Below, piece after piece: positions 1 through 8,784 of a stretch of DNA of 47,362 bases. Positions within the stretch are counted from its first letter, which is position 1. Every line of letters starts with the position of its first letter. Position numbers and translations under genes: made by a program. The notes under the pieces are model-generated. The model saw nothing but the letters and a program-made list of their open reading frames with translations. It was not told where the DNA came from and ran no database searches. The DNA is from an uncultured Eggerthellaceae bacterium (GTDB lineage Bacteria > Actinomycetota > Coriobacteriia > Coriobacteriales > Eggerthellaceae), in NCBI GenBank assembly GCA_947626195.1, contig CANQRF010000014.1:1-47362 (forward strand). Direction: 5' to 3'.

Positions 1-72
1 CACTACTGCAGCGATTCACTCGAGAGATGTTCGAACGAAAAACGCTCGAAAAGCGAAATAATCAGCGGTTCC

Positions 73-2364
73 CTAGCCTCGATGGAGCAGCGGCGAGAGC
101 TTGCCGTTTGAGAGAATCGTGATGCGGCTTGTCGCACGGGAGATCGCGGTGTAAAGGCGACGGCGCGATCTCTCATCGGCTCCGTATATGGCAGCCGAGG
201 CGTCGGGAATGATCACGGCATCGAACTCGAGTCCTTTTGCGAAGGGGAGGGACATCACAGCCAGCCCCTTCTCCGGAAGTTGGCTCTGAGCGCTCACGAG
301 TGGCAGGTCGAAACGCGCAGCGATGCGACCTGCCTCATCCTCGGTCGATGCGATGACGGCGCCGATGCCTGCAGCGGCATTTGTGGCGCCATTCGAGGAG
401 TCTCCACTCAAAGAGCTGGCACCGTCAGCAAGCTGCTGTGCCGTTTCGCGAATGGCGCTCGCCAAGGCATTCTCGTAGACGCCCTGCTCATGACATTCAT
501 GGATCGCCACGGGAGTTCCCGCTCGGCGCACGGAATCGATCGCGATGCGATCCTGCTCATCAGCGAGCGGTGCGAAAAGCGCGGTGATCTCCGGCGTTGA
601 GCGATAGCTCGTCAGCAGCGCGCAGGAGCTGACGTTTCCCCGCCCGCGCGCTTGCTCGAAGATCGCGAAGATTTCCTCAAAGCTCGCGCATCCTTCGTAG
701 ATGGCTTGGTTCGGATCGCCCAGCAAGAGGAAATGCGCATGGGGATAGAGCTGCGTGAGCAGCATGAGCTGTGCCGTCGTGTAGTCCTGCACCTCGTCGA
801 TAAGGACGTATCGCGCTTCGGCATCTCCCGCGCCCGAGAAGAGAAGGCGCAGGTAGGTGCGCTCGATCGGTTTGAGACCCCGTCCTCCGAGAATACGCTT
901 GGATAGACGGCGCGTCGAGATCCACGATGCATTGTCGACCGCCTTATGGGCCGCTGCGTACTTCTCCTCAAGAAAAATGAGCCCCGCCTCGCGCACCTCG
1001 TCTTTATCGTCGGTGTCGACGGGGTGGCCGAAAAGGCGGCACTGCTCCTCGATTTCCATCTCGTCTATCGCATAGCGGACGGACTCGCTGGTCGCCTCGC
1101 TCTGGATCATCTGGTCGAGGCGGTCGTGGAGTTCCTCATTCACACACTCGCATTGCCTGCGACTGCTCTGCACCCTTCCAAACCGCGCAGCGATTTTCGC
1201 GATGTCGGGCGCGGGGATGATGACATCGTCTTTCCAGCGGAGGGCGCGGCAATCCTCGGGCGCGAGGCGCGCGTTTCTGCAAGCCTCGTCGATCTCGCGA
1301 AGTCGCTCGACGGTGTTTGCGCCGATGCCGCGGTCGTCAGGGGAAATGCCCCAGCGCGCGGCAATGCTTTGCCATGTGTCGGTTTGCGGGTTGTGCTCGC
1401 CCATGCTGGGGAGCACGTCGGAGATATAACGTGAGAAGACATCGTTCGGTGTGATGAGGTGGAGCTGATCGGGGCGCAGGGTCGCGCGGTTTTGGTAAAG
1501 CAGATAGGCGATGCGCTGAAGGAGAACAGAGGTCTTTCCGCTTCCGGCGATGCCGCGCACCAGCAGGGCGGGCACGTCGGCATGGCGGATGACGGTGTTC
1601 TGCTCCCGCTGGATGGTGGTTGTGATGGCCTGCATCTTCGAGGAATGCGAACGTGTGAGCGCGCGCAGCAGCAGCGGATCCTCGATGGCTACTGTGGTGT
1701 CGAAGTAGGCGCGCAGCTCGTCACGCTCAATCTCGAACTGGCGCCGCAGCAGCAGGTCGACATGTACGGTTCGCCCATCAACCTTATAGGAGGTTGGTCC
1801 CATGCTCTGGTTGTAGTAGGTCTCAGCGACCGGCGCGCGCCAGTCCACGATGAAAAGCCGGCCTGTCTCGTCGTTCATGCCGCAAACACCTAAATAGATG
1901 TCGCGTGGCGGGCGATCAGGGGAGAGCTGCAGCGTCACTTTGGCGAAATAGGGCTGCCGCAAGAGCAGGCGCGTGCGGTCGAGGCGCTCTTCGGCCGTTT
2001 GCGATGCGAGGTTGTAGGAATCCACGATGCGGTTGAGCGATTCGATGTTCGCGAGGGTTTCGAGGGTGGAATCGAAGTCCGCGAGGTCGATGGTGAGCTC
2101 TTCCGCCATATCGGCCTTGTCATCGTGGGCGCCTTGCGCGATCGACGATACCTTGCTGAGCTGCTCGGCCTCGATGTGAAGGAGTTTCTCGTAGACGTGC
2201 GAGAGGTGCTCCTGCTCGGCGGTGAATACGGGGTCGGTGTTGGCGTTTGCGGTGTTCATGGCGGGCGCGGCGGGCGTGGCGTTCGCGGCGGGCGTGGTGT
2301 CTGCGTGGGATGTCGTGACGGTGGTGGCAGCCATTTGTCCGGCCTTATCCTTCTTGTGGGGCAT
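73..2364 (-). CDS. helD: HelD-like UvrD/Rep superfamily 1 helicase
   Basis: A 763-residue superfamily 1 ATPase of the HelD/helicase IV group. In Gram-positive bacteria this family binds RNA polymerase and frees stalled complexes; that role is known for the family and not shown here. The Walker A motif GIAGSGKT lies near residues 271-278 and the Walker B motif LIDEVQDY near 521-528. The C-terminal part carries the usual helicase motifs, including LTSYRST and the TAISRA segment. The N-terminus is rich in Ala and Thr and probably disordered, followed by a helical region around residues 55-140. I chose the ATG at 2364 because it overlaps the upstream stop codon as TAATG and follows an AAAGGAAAG ribosome site. 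It is therefore the last gene of the operon with the dehydratase-activase genes, an unexpected partner for HelD. Confidence 0.9.
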   Translation of the reverse strand: MPHKKDKAGQMAATTVTTSHADTTPAANATPAAPAMNTANANTDPVFTAEQEHLSHVYEKLLHIEAEQLSKVSSIAQGAHDDKADMAEELTIDLADFDSTLETLANIESLNRIVDSYNLASQTAEERLDRTRLLLRQPYFAKVTLQLSPDRPPRDIYLGVCGMNDETGRLFIVDWRAPVAETYYNQSMGPTSYKVDGRTVHVDLLLRRQFEIERDELRAYFDTTVAIEDPLLLRALTRSHSSKMQAITTTIQREQNTVIRHADVPALLVRGIAGSGKTSVLLQRIAYLLYQNRATLRPDQLHLITPNDVFSRYISDVLPSMGEHNPQTDTWQSIAARWGISPDDRGIGANTVERLREIDEACRNARLAPEDCRALRWKDDVIIPAPDIAKIAARFGRVQSSRRQCECVNEELHDRLDQMIQSEATSESVRYAIDEMEIEEQCRLFGHPVDTDDKDEVREAGLIFLEEKYAAAHKAVDNASWISTRRLSKRILGGRGLKPIERTYLRLLFSGAGDAEARYVLIDEVQDYTTAQLMLLTQLYPHAHFLLLGDPNQAIYEGCASFEEIFAIFEQARGRGNVSSCALLTSYRSTPEITALFAPLADEQDRIAIDSVRRAGTPVAIHECHEQGVYENALASAIRETAQQLADGASSLSGDSSNGATNAAAGIGAVIASTEDEAGRIAARFDLPLVSAQSQLPEKGLAVMSLPFAKGLEFDAVIIPDASAAIYGADERSRRRLYTAISRATSRITILSNGKLSPLLHRG

Positions 2365-3377
2365 TACTTTGCTGCTTTCCTTTCGCGTGCCTTCATCACT
2401 TCGCCTTTCTCGCATCGGTTCCCCCAGGCGTCCACGAGGTCCTTATCGCGATAGACGAGGATGATCTCGCAGTTGTTCGCACATTTGCCGCAGTGGGCCT
2501 CGCGCGTGGTATAGGAGAAATCGAGTGCCGCCTCGAAATCGAATACGCCGCTGGCGAACGGGCCGCCCTCGGAAGTGTCGGTTGCGGAAGCTCCTGCGTC
2601 GCGCGCGAGAAGTGCCACGCCATAGGCGCCCATGAGATGTCCGTCGGGATCGACGATCACCGGCATGTCGAGCAGCCGTTCAAAGGCCGCCACCACGCCG
2701 ACGTTTTTCGAGACGCCGCCCTGAAAGACCACGGGCGCTTCGATTTTCTTGCCTTTGCCCACGTTGTTCAAATAGTTCGAGGCAACCGCTTGGCAAAGTC
2801 CCGCGATGATGTCCTGCCGCGCGTAGCCCACCTGAATCTTGTGCACGAGGTCGCTTTCCGCAAACACGGTGCAACGCGCCGCGATGTTGGCGGGGTTTTG
2901 CGAGGTGAGGGCGATCTCGCCGAACTCCTCCACCTCCACGCCGAGGCGATGTGCTTGACTCGAAAGGAATGAGCCCGTGCCTGCCGCGCACAGCGTGTTC
3001 ATCGCGTAGTCGACAGCGATGCCGCCCGATACGCAGATGATCTTGGAGTCCTGCCCGCCTATCTCGAGGATGGTGCGCACGTCGGGGTGCACGTAGGTGG
3101 TGCCCACGGCATGGGCCGTGATCTCGTTCTTGATGACCGAGGCGCCGAGCATCGCGCCGACGAGACGGCGAGCGCTTCCCGTGGTTCCGGCGCCGCGCAC
3201 CTTCACGTCGTGCTCGTCGATCTGCCCGCGCAGCTCGGCGATGACATTCTTCGTGGCTTGGGCGGGGTTGCCCTCGGTCCAGAGGTACGAGCGCGCGATG
3301 ATCTCGCCGCCGCCGTCGATGATGACGCCTTTCGTGGAAATCGATCCAATGTCGATGCCGAGAAACGCTTCGGTCAT
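2364..3377 (-). CDS. 2-hydroxyacyl-CoA dehydratase activase (BadF/HgdC family)
   Basis: A 337-residue ASKHA-fold ATPase of the BadF/BadG/BcrA/HgdC family. Known members are homodimers that hold one [4Fe-4S] cluster between subunits and use ATP to inject one electron into a dehydratase or reductase partner. The phosphate loop GIDIGSISTKG is at residues 7-17 and GGQDSKII at 107-114. The two cluster cysteines fit Cys130 (CAAGTGSF) and Cys169 (RCTVFAESD). A C-terminal extension, residues about 295-337, carries CGKCANNC and GNRCEKGE; this resembles the tail seen in the large fused 'CoA protein activase' proteins rather than in short HgdC. It overlaps the upstream gene by 4 bases (ATGA) and the downstream helicase by one, so translation is probably coupled. 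The substrate of the system is not identifiable. Confidence 0.9.
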   Translation of the reverse strand: MTEAFLGIDIGSISTKGVIIDGGGEIIARSYLWTEGNPAQATKNVIAELRGQIDEHDVKVRGAGTTGSARRLVGAMLGASVIKNEITAHAVGTTYVHPDVRTILEIGGQDSKIICVSGGIAVDYAMNTLCAAGTGSFLSSQAHRLGVEVEEFGEIALTSQNPANIAARCTVFAESDLVHKIQVGYARQDIIAGLCQAVASNYLNNVGKGKKIEAPVVFQGGVSKNVGVVAAFERLLDMPVIVDPDGHLMGAYGVALLARDAGASATDTSEGGPFASGVFDFEAALDFSYTTREAHCGKCANNCEIILVYRDKDLVDAWGNRCEKGEVMKARERKAAK

Positions 3378-4564
3378 AGATGCTTCTCCTTCTTCATGGC
3401 AATCATGTCGTAGAACGCCTCGAGGCGCGTGTCGAGGCCCGTGTCGCTTGTTTGGGCGTCGTAGGTCAGATAGAGGATGGGCATGCCGTAATCGGCGCTC
3501 ACCTGCTGGAGCACGGGCACGCAGTCGATCTCGGGCGTGCAGCCGGCCGACTTTGCATGGACGACGCCATCGAAGCCCTGCTGCGCATAGGAAAGCGCCG
3601 CCGCCACGGTCATCGTGGAGGTGGGTCCCATGTCGTAAAGAAGATATTTGCTTGCCCCACGACGCAGGTTCGGCTCGTTGTAGTGCGTGTAGCGGTTCGT
3701 GAAGTTGATCATGCGGTGGACTTCGATGCCCATGTCCATGAGCTTGCGCTCCAAATGGAGGTTGCTGTTCTCGTCGATCGCGGTGAAGAACTCGCCCACG
3801 ACGCCGATTCGCAGCGGATTCTCGGGCTTATCGAGGGGAATCTCATGGAAGCGATCCATCGCGATATGGAACGCTTCGGAGATGTCACGGTCGGTCTTGC
3901 AGGCGTCGAACGCGTCGGAGAGCGCCGTCCAAGCGCGGTCGAACGAGCCTTTCTCCACCTCGAAACCGCGATTCGCGAGATAGAAATCGTGGGCCTCATC
4001 GAGCTTGCTCATCATGCCGCCCGTCGCGATGAGCTGGCGCACGGCATGGGGGATGTTGAGGTCGGGATTGACGACCTTGAGCACTTCCTTCGCCCAACCG
4101 ACGTAGCCCTTTTCGATGCCGTGGGAGAAATTGAGCATCGTGAACTCATAGCCGAGGTCGCGAAGAATGGATTCCTGCAGCTCGCCGTAGTAGCCGAGAC
4201 GGCACGGCCCGCCCGTCTGGACGATGATGTCGGCTCCAAGCTCAAGCGCCTCGATGAAGTCGCCCAAGATGTGCTTGAAGGGCGTGCACACATAATCGCT
4301 TGAGTAGAGCGAGCCGAGCTCGATGTTGCGGTCGGTCGGGTCGGGCAGGCGGAGGTATTCGCAATCGAGCACCTGCTCGATGAAGTATTTGAAGGCCGGC
4401 GCGTAATAGCTATAGCGGAAAATCGCCACCTTCGTCGGTTTATGGCGAAGCTTCTTCTTGAGATGCTGCCTCGGACGAAGCCGCGGCTCGCGCTTCTTTT
4501 CCGTATGGAGGGCGATCGAAGAGCGCACGCTCTCGCCAACCTCGTGGATCTTAGGCATCGGCAT
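3374..4564 (-). CDS. 2-hydroxyglutaryl-CoA dehydratase-like protein, partner of the activase
   Basis: A protein of about 396 residues related to the HgdB-like part of the large fused CoA-protein activases. Recognisable segments are GGPCRLGYYGELQ, near residue 125, and HAKSAGCTPEIDC near residue 345; both contain cysteines that could bind an iron-sulfur cluster. No signal peptide or membrane segment is visible, so a cytoplasmic protein is expected. The start is uncertain: ATGs lie at 4570, 4564 and 4558. I chose 4564 because a GGGGG ribosome site lies 8 bases upstream of it and only 2 bases upstream of 4570. It overlaps the gene before it and the activase after it. The three genes look like one large fused activase split into separate proteins. 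The reaction and substrate are unknown. Confidence 0.8.
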   Translation of the reverse strand: MPMPKIHEVGESVRSSIALHTEKKREPRLRPRQHLKKKLRHKPTKVAIFRYSYYAPAFKYFIEQVLDCEYLRLPDPTDRNIELGSLYSSDYVCTPFKHILGDFIEALELGADIIVQTGGPCRLGYYGELQESILRDLGYEFTMLNFSHGIEKGYVGWAKEVLKVVNPDLNIPHAVRQLIATGGMMSKLDEAHDFYLANRGFEVEKGSFDRAWTALSDAFDACKTDRDISEAFHIAMDRFHEIPLDKPENPLRIGVVGEFFTAIDENSNLHLERKLMDMGIEVHRMINFTNRYTHYNEPNLRRGASKYLLYDMGPTSTMTVAAALSYAQQGFDGVVHAKSAGCTPEIDCVPVLQQVSADYGMPILYLTYDAQTSDTGLDTRLEAFYDMIAMKKEKHL

Positions 4565-5606
4565 GGACATAGCCCCCTTTGCGCTGGAATCGCAGGATGT
4601 CGATGAAGCTCTCAACGCGCGTTTCGATACCGGCGGTGCCGCTTTGGGCGTCGATGAGAAGGTTCAAAATAGGCGTGCCCTGAATGCAGCGCATGATGGC
4701 ATCGTCGGTCATCGAATCGGGTCCGCAGGGGAAAGCGCTCACAAGCACGATGCCGTCGATGTGGTCTTGCAACAAGAGAATTGAGCCGATGAGTTCGCGG
4801 TTGACGACCCACGGAATCGTGTCGGAGAACTCGAAGCTTTCCTTGAAGGTGCGATCGTGGCGCGTCTCGTCGGCGAAAAGAATCTGGCAGCCGAGGCGTT
4901 CAAGGGCATCGATGACCGAGCCTCCGAGGAAGCGATCGTGTGCGATATAAGGATGAGCTGCGAAAAGGATGGTGAGGGGAGGCTCCGTTGCCGGCTCCCC
5001 TTCCTTCCTGTTCTTCTTCGCTTGGCGTTTGAGCTGGGTGATAAGGCGAAGCGCCTCCTCCTGAGCGTTGGCACGTGCCGCGTCCTCGGCTTCCTGCGCC
5101 TTCATCGCCTCTTTGATGGCGCGTTTCGTTTGGGCGGGAGTCGCGCCGAGGCGCTGCCCCAATTCGGTGTAGGCGCTGATGACGGTCTTCTTCTCGGAGA
5201 TGTCCGTCACTTCGCAGGTGAGGATGCGGATTCCCGTATGAAGGCGACCGTCTTTCATGTAGTGCTCTTGGGCGAACGTGTTGCGGACGAGGTCGGGGAG
5301 AGATTGGAATTTCGTGCAGAACCCGCAGCGCACGTTCCAGCTCGCATAGCAGGGGACGAACACGGCATCGCAGGTGGTGAGCAGGCTCTCCACATGGCCG
5401 ACGTAGGCTTTCGAGGCAAGGCAGCACTCATCGATTGAGCGCGCCGTTCCCGCATCGAGAATCGCCTGATCGGTTTCACGGCTGTAGACGACGTGTCGCC
5501 CGAGGTTCTCGAAGAACGTCGTCCAGAACGTGCGATACCGATAGAACAGAAGGGCGCGCGGAATGCCGACAGTGCGCACATCGGCATAGTCATTTTTTAA
5601 GAGCAT
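4551..5606 (-). CDS. DUF2229-type acyl-CoA dehydratase-related protein
   Basis: A protein of about 351 residues that opens with VGIPRALLFYRYRTFW, the typical start of the DUF2229 module found in large CoA-protein activases. Cysteines occur in DECCLASK, VPCYASW and CGFCTKF, and an additional cysteine motif near the C-terminus (FPCGPDSM) matches the dehydratase-like fold. A Lys/Glu-rich segment around residues 175-215 (AQEAEDAARANAQEE and following) is probably an inserted helical linker. An ATG at 5606 follows GGTGA and begins 12 residues before the conserved core; the longer frame to 5708 has no ribosome site. It is the first gene of the operon, and the stretch upstream (5607-5869) must hold its promoter and that of the divergent toxin-antitoxin pair. 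Confidence 0.8.
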   Translation of the reverse strand: MLLKNDYADVRTVGIPRALLFYRYRTFWTTFFENLGRHVVYSRETDQAILDAGTARSIDECCLASKAYVGHVESLLTTCDAVFVPCYASWNVRCGFCTKFQSLPDLVRNTFAQEHYMKDGRLHTGIRILTCEVTDISEKKTVISAYTELGQRLGATPAQTKRAIKEAMKAQEAEDAARANAQEEALRLITQLKRQAKKNRKEGEPATEPPLTILFAAHPYIAHDRFLGGSVIDALERLGCQILFADETRHDRTFKESFEFSDTIPWVVNRELIGSILLLQDHIDGIVLVSAFPCGPDSMTDDAIMRCIQGTPILNLLIDAQSGTAGIETRVESFIDILRFQRKGGYVHADA

Positions 5607-5822
5607 GCTATTCACCGTGAATTTCCCCGAGAGCCTTTCCCCGTTATGAGCACCCCCTTTGGGCGAGGTGGCGCTCATGTGCGAAATCAAACTGAACAAT
5701 AGTATCACAACTGCGCCGCTCTTCCGAGCGGTGCATGCAATAGAGGCTGCGGCTTTACGTAGCAGCCATCCTTTCTCGTATTTCGTTTCTGCCGTGTTCG
5801 AAACCGTATTTCTTTGTTAAAC

Positions 5823-5850
5823 TGTATAACATGTATTGCATGTATAACAT
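5823..5850. promoter_or_regulatory. Repeat operator of the toxin-antitoxin operon
   Basis: The decamer TGTATAACAT occurs twice, at 5823-5832 and 5841-5850, exactly 18 bases apart, with small palindromes (ACATGT, TGCA) between. It sits directly upstream of the antitoxin and contains -10-like TATAAC hexamers, so a ribbon-helix-helix antitoxin bound here could block its own promoter. The rest of the interval 5607-5822 shows no gene. Confidence 0.6.
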
Positions 5851-5869
5851 TTAAGATAGGATGTTCGTT

Positions 5870-6106
5870 ATGGCAACCACAACGGCAGCTCTCAGAATCC
5901 CCGAGGATTTAGCAGCACGATACAGCAGGCTCGCAGAATCGACAGGCAGGACGAAAACCTATTACATGGCGGAGGCTCTGTCTGAATCCATTGACCGCTT
6001 GGAGTACGAGTACGGAATCCTTAAAAAGGTCGAAGATTTCAGGGCCGGCAGGCTTGAAACAATAACACTTGATGAGCTGGAGGAAAGTCTTGGCTTGGCG
6101 GATTGA
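5870..6106 (+). CDS. RelB/DinJ-like ribbon-helix-helix antitoxin
   Basis: A 78-residue protein that begins MATTTAALRIPEDLAARYSR, the beta strand and first helix of a ribbon-helix-helix DNA-binding domain, followed by a helical C-terminal part (EYGILKKVEDF) that would wrap the toxin. Known antitoxins of this kind neutralise a RelE-fold ribonuclease and repress their own operon. The ATG at 5870 follows AGGA by 8 bases; the ATG at 5861 lies on the ribosome site itself. The gene overlaps the toxin by 17 bases. The repeat operator just upstream fits autoregulation. Confidence 0.88.
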   Translation: MATTTAALRIPEDLAARYSRLAESTGRTKTYYMAEALSESIDRLEYEYGILKKVEDFRAGRLETITLDELEESLGLAD

Positions 6107-6359
6107 AATCGATAAGGATGTTCAGCGCACAATGAGGAAGCTGGACAAGCAGACCGCCAAGAGGATTACGGCGAAGCTAAGGGAGATTTCCCGGCTTGAC
6201 AATCCAAGAAGCATGGGAAAAGCTCTTGTTGGAAACATGGCCGGTCTATGGCGCTATCGCGTTGGCAATTACCGGATTGTGTGCGACATCGAGGACGATG
6301 TGCTCCTGATTCTCGTAGTGGATGTGGCGCACAGGAGCACAATTTACCAAAGATGGTGA
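6090..6359 (+). CDS. RelE-family toxin (putative mRNA interferase)
   Basis: A RelE/ParE-fold toxin of 89 residues. Visible family features are WRIEIDKDVQRTMRKLDKQ at the N-terminus, the central basic region AGLWRYRVGNYRIVCDIED, and the C-terminal VVDVAHRSTIY, in which the His-Arg-Tyr set typical of RelE-type nucleases is present. I place the start at the TTG at 6090, six bases after a strong GGAGG site inside the antitoxin gene; the longer reading from 6069 has no comparable site. The 17-base overlap with the antitoxin suggests translational coupling, which keeps toxin output tied to antitoxin. Known members cut ribosome-bound mRNA; the actual target here is not visible. Confidence 0.88.
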   Translation: MAWRIEIDKDVQRTMRKLDKQTAKRITAKLREISRLDNPRSMGKALVGNMAGLWRYRVGNYRIVCDIEDDVLLILVVDVAHRSTIYQRW

Positions 6360-6533
6360 AAAACGAAGCGCATTTCCGATGTGAAAAAGGTCCTCCATTC
6401 CGAGCATCCCACCTACCCGTAGAAAGATCTGCTTACTTCTCTCAGAATGGCTAAAATGGAAGGCAAAAGAGAAGATGCCGGTTTTCACTGGCAATTGGCC
6501 CGTAGGCAGCATAAGAGTGAGAGGGAGCATTTC

Positions 6534-8510
6534 ATGAACCGCGCACATCATCTCAGCTGGAAGCTCATTACCTGGGTCTCGGCATGCGCCATCGCGCTGA
6601 TGGGGCTCTCGCCCGCAGCCTTGGCATTTGCGGTTTCCCCTGACCAGGCAAGCGAAGGCATCCCTGTGCAGCAAGCAGACGGCACCGCCGAGAAAGGCAA
6701 CGGGGCGAACACAGGCAACGTCTCCGACAATGCCTCCGGGCCGGAAAACACCCAAGGAACCACTGGTACGAATGCTGACAACCTCTCCGAGCCGGAAAAC
6801 GGAGCCTCTGCCGATAACGCACAAGACGAAGGCGGTTTAGGCGGCGAGAGCGACCTGAACAGCGAGGGCAGCTTGGTCGGTGAGGGATTGCTCGACGAGG
6901 GCCTGCTCGACGAGATCGCAGGAACCGACATTTCCCTTGATAAGGCAGAGGCCGGGATGAAGGCCACTGCTTCGGATGGCATCGTCATCGACCACGCCCT
7001 GGACTTCACGAAGGAACCTGCTGCGGGTGGCTGGAATGCCAACGCCACCGTGGAGGAAGACGGCTATTCGTGGGATGCCGAAAACCTCACGCTGGCCTTG
7101 GGGAATGTCGAGATCGGCATCAATAATCCTGCCAACCTCGTCTCGAAAGACCAGCTCCCCCATCCCGACGGCGAGGTTCCTTCGATTCTCTGCGCGATCG
7201 TCTTGCCCGACGGCTCAAGCATCGCGACGCCGAGTTCCTCCGTGTCAAACATCTGGATCAATGTTGACAATCCATCTGCAGCGGTCGCAGCGGTGTATTG
7301 CGAAGGCGACCTTTTCTTCGCAGGCGGCACCGGCGTCCTGTGGCTTCAGTCCTTCACCGATGGAACGCAGAGCTCGACGGGCGTCTATGCCTCGGGCAAA
7401 GATATAACAATCGGAGAAAACACCAAGACGATTATACAGGCCGGGATAGACGGAACCGCGCAGTGCAACGGCATCTACGGCATCTACGCTCCCGATGCGA
7501 ATCTCTATGTATGGCCCAATTCGGCTACGCTCATTTACGCGTCCAGCAAAGATGGCACCGTTAAAACCGGAATCTGCGGTGCCTACGTCAACGGCTTTGA
7601 GATTGAGGGCAGTAAGGCTGAAAATGCCACCGGAGGCACAGGATACGAAAACATCGACGCGAGGTTCACCGCAGGTGCCAACGGCGAAGCGGAGAGCGGG
7701 GCGATCGGCCTCTTCCTCTCAGGCAATGACCCCGATAATACAGTGTTCGGCGTCTATGGTGCTGCGAGAGTCCAGCTCGCGGGCAATGACGTTGCCCTCG
7801 ACTCGGGCAACTGGGACGAAGACCTTGGATCTGGCACCTATATGTATGCCTTGGGCTATGACGAGACGAACCCCTTCGTGGGATTCGGGACCGACGATCT
7901 CAGCACCGAGCAAGATGACGTTCCCGTCATCTGCCTCGCGGACGTGGTTGCGGATAACGAAGACGGCACCTTCGGCTATCGTTACCTGTCCTTCGAGCCG
8001 GTGTCGCTGAGGAAGGCGTATGTGTCCCCCGCAGCGGCCACCGTGGCGCCCGGCGGATCACAGGCCTTCGGCGTCTATGCCGAGGCCAACTATCCGGAAT
8101 CCTTCCCGACCGATCAGGACATCTCATACTTCGCAGGAGCCGAATGGTCGGTTGGCGACAACCTCTCATCTGCGACGGTGATGGACGGAGCCACGCTCAA
8201 GGTGGCTGCCGACGAGACGGCCGCATCGGTGATCGTCATCCCTTCGCCAAGCTCCCAATGGAACGATTGGTTCCCCTATACGCCGTGGGATCCTTCCTCA
8301 GCCGTTGTGACGATCGACCAGAGCCAAGCACCGCTCGGCCCTGATGCGGGCGGTACACCGAGCGACACGACAGGCGGAGCAGGCACGGGAACGCTTTCGC
8401 AAACCGGCGATCAAACGCCCTTCGTCATGGGAGTTGCGCTCATGCTCGCCGTTGTGTCTGCAGGATTCGTCGTCCTCTCGTTCCTCCGCCTGCGCAGAAT
8501 AGAGAATTAA
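6534..8510 (+). CDS. Sortase-anchored surface protein with LSQTGD signal
   Basis: A 658-residue secreted protein. A signal peptide is clear at residues 1-33 (MNRAHHLSWK, then a hydrophobic run to ALAFA). Residues about 40-125 are an acidic, Gly/Asn/Ser/Glu-rich low-complexity region. The middle, residues about 140-600, is beta-rich with short repeated motifs such as GIYGIYAP and GVYASGKDITIGENTKT, resembling carbohydrate-binding adhesin modules; no enzyme motif is visible. It ends with LSQTGDQTP, a hydrophobic helix and RLRRIEN, a sortase signal with Ser in place of the usual Pro. The ATG at 6534 follows AGGGAG by six bases. The nucleotidase at 11400-13526 has almost the same C-terminus, so both are probably attached by one sortase. 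Host ligand binding is a guess. Confidence 0.8.
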   Translation: MNRAHHLSWKLITWVSACAIALMGLSPAALAFAVSPDQASEGIPVQQADGTAEKGNGANTGNVSDNASGPENTQGTTGTNADNLSEPENGASADNAQDEGGLGGESDLNSEGSLVGEGLLDEGLLDEIAGTDISLDKAEAGMKATASDGIVIDHALDFTKEPAAGGWNANATVEEDGYSWDAENLTLALGNVEIGINNPANLVSKDQLPHPDGEVPSILCAIVLPDGSSIATPSSSVSNIWINVDNPSAAVAAVYCEGDLFFAGGTGVLWLQSFTDGTQSSTGVYASGKDITIGENTKTIIQAGIDGTAQCNGIYGIYAPDANLYVWPNSATLIYASSKDGTVKTGICGAYVNGFEIEGSKAENATGGTGYENIDARFTAGANGEAESGAIGLFLSGNDPDNTVFGVYGAARVQLAGNDVALDSGNWDEDLGSGTYMYALGYDETNPFVGFGTDDLSTEQDDVPVICLADVVADNEDGTFGYRYLSFEPVSLRKAYVSPAAATVAPGGSQAFGVYAEANYPESFPTDQDISYFAGAEWSVGDNLSSATVMDGATLKVAADETAASVIVIPSPSSQWNDWFPYTPWDPSSAVVTIDQSQAPLGPDAGGTPSDTTGGAGTGTLSQTGDQTPFVMGVALMLAVVSAGFVVLSFLRLRRIEN

Positions 8511-8515
8511 CTCCA

Positions 8516-8784
8516 TATCCCGCTCGCCAGTAAGTCCTCTTAACCGCTCGGGCGAGGGGGCGTTCGAGTTCAAGGGCCTCGCGGACGTTGAGTAGATTCG
8601 CCGCTTTCAGCATTATGGCGAATCTCTCAACTGCTCGGCATTCACTCTCAACCCCCTCTGCCTCTCGCGAAAGAGGTTTCCTGCGAGGCTCGATGCCCCT
8701 CCGACCGATGGGGGCATTATGCCGAGTGACTGCCGAGCGACTGCGCGCCTGACGTCTCTTAAAAGCTCTCACCCGAGCGGGATA
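8516..8784. other. Nested inverted-repeat segment, possible structured RNA or MITE-like element
   Basis: A stretch without a convincing gene that holds nested complementary arms. An 11-base outer arm (8516-8526 with 8774-8784) encloses 8576-8582 with 8683-8689, a 15-pair hairpin with one bulge (8587-8602 with 8617-8631), a CCTCT/AGAGG hairpin (8661-8676) and ATGCCCC/GGGGCAT (8693-8699 with 8711-8717). The sequence CTCGGCA at 8634-8640 can pair with either of two TGCCGAG copies at 8720 and 8731. The right arm overlaps the last codons of the membrane gene ending at 8769. It does not match RNase P, tmRNA or SRP RNA signatures that I know. The transcribed strand is unclear. Confidence 0.45.

Noticed and set aside
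1999-2454. Long plus-strand open frame with Gly/Val-rich product inside helD
   Set aside because: It is the reverse reading of the helD N-terminus; Gly-rich runs come from Ala/Thr codons. No ribosome site.
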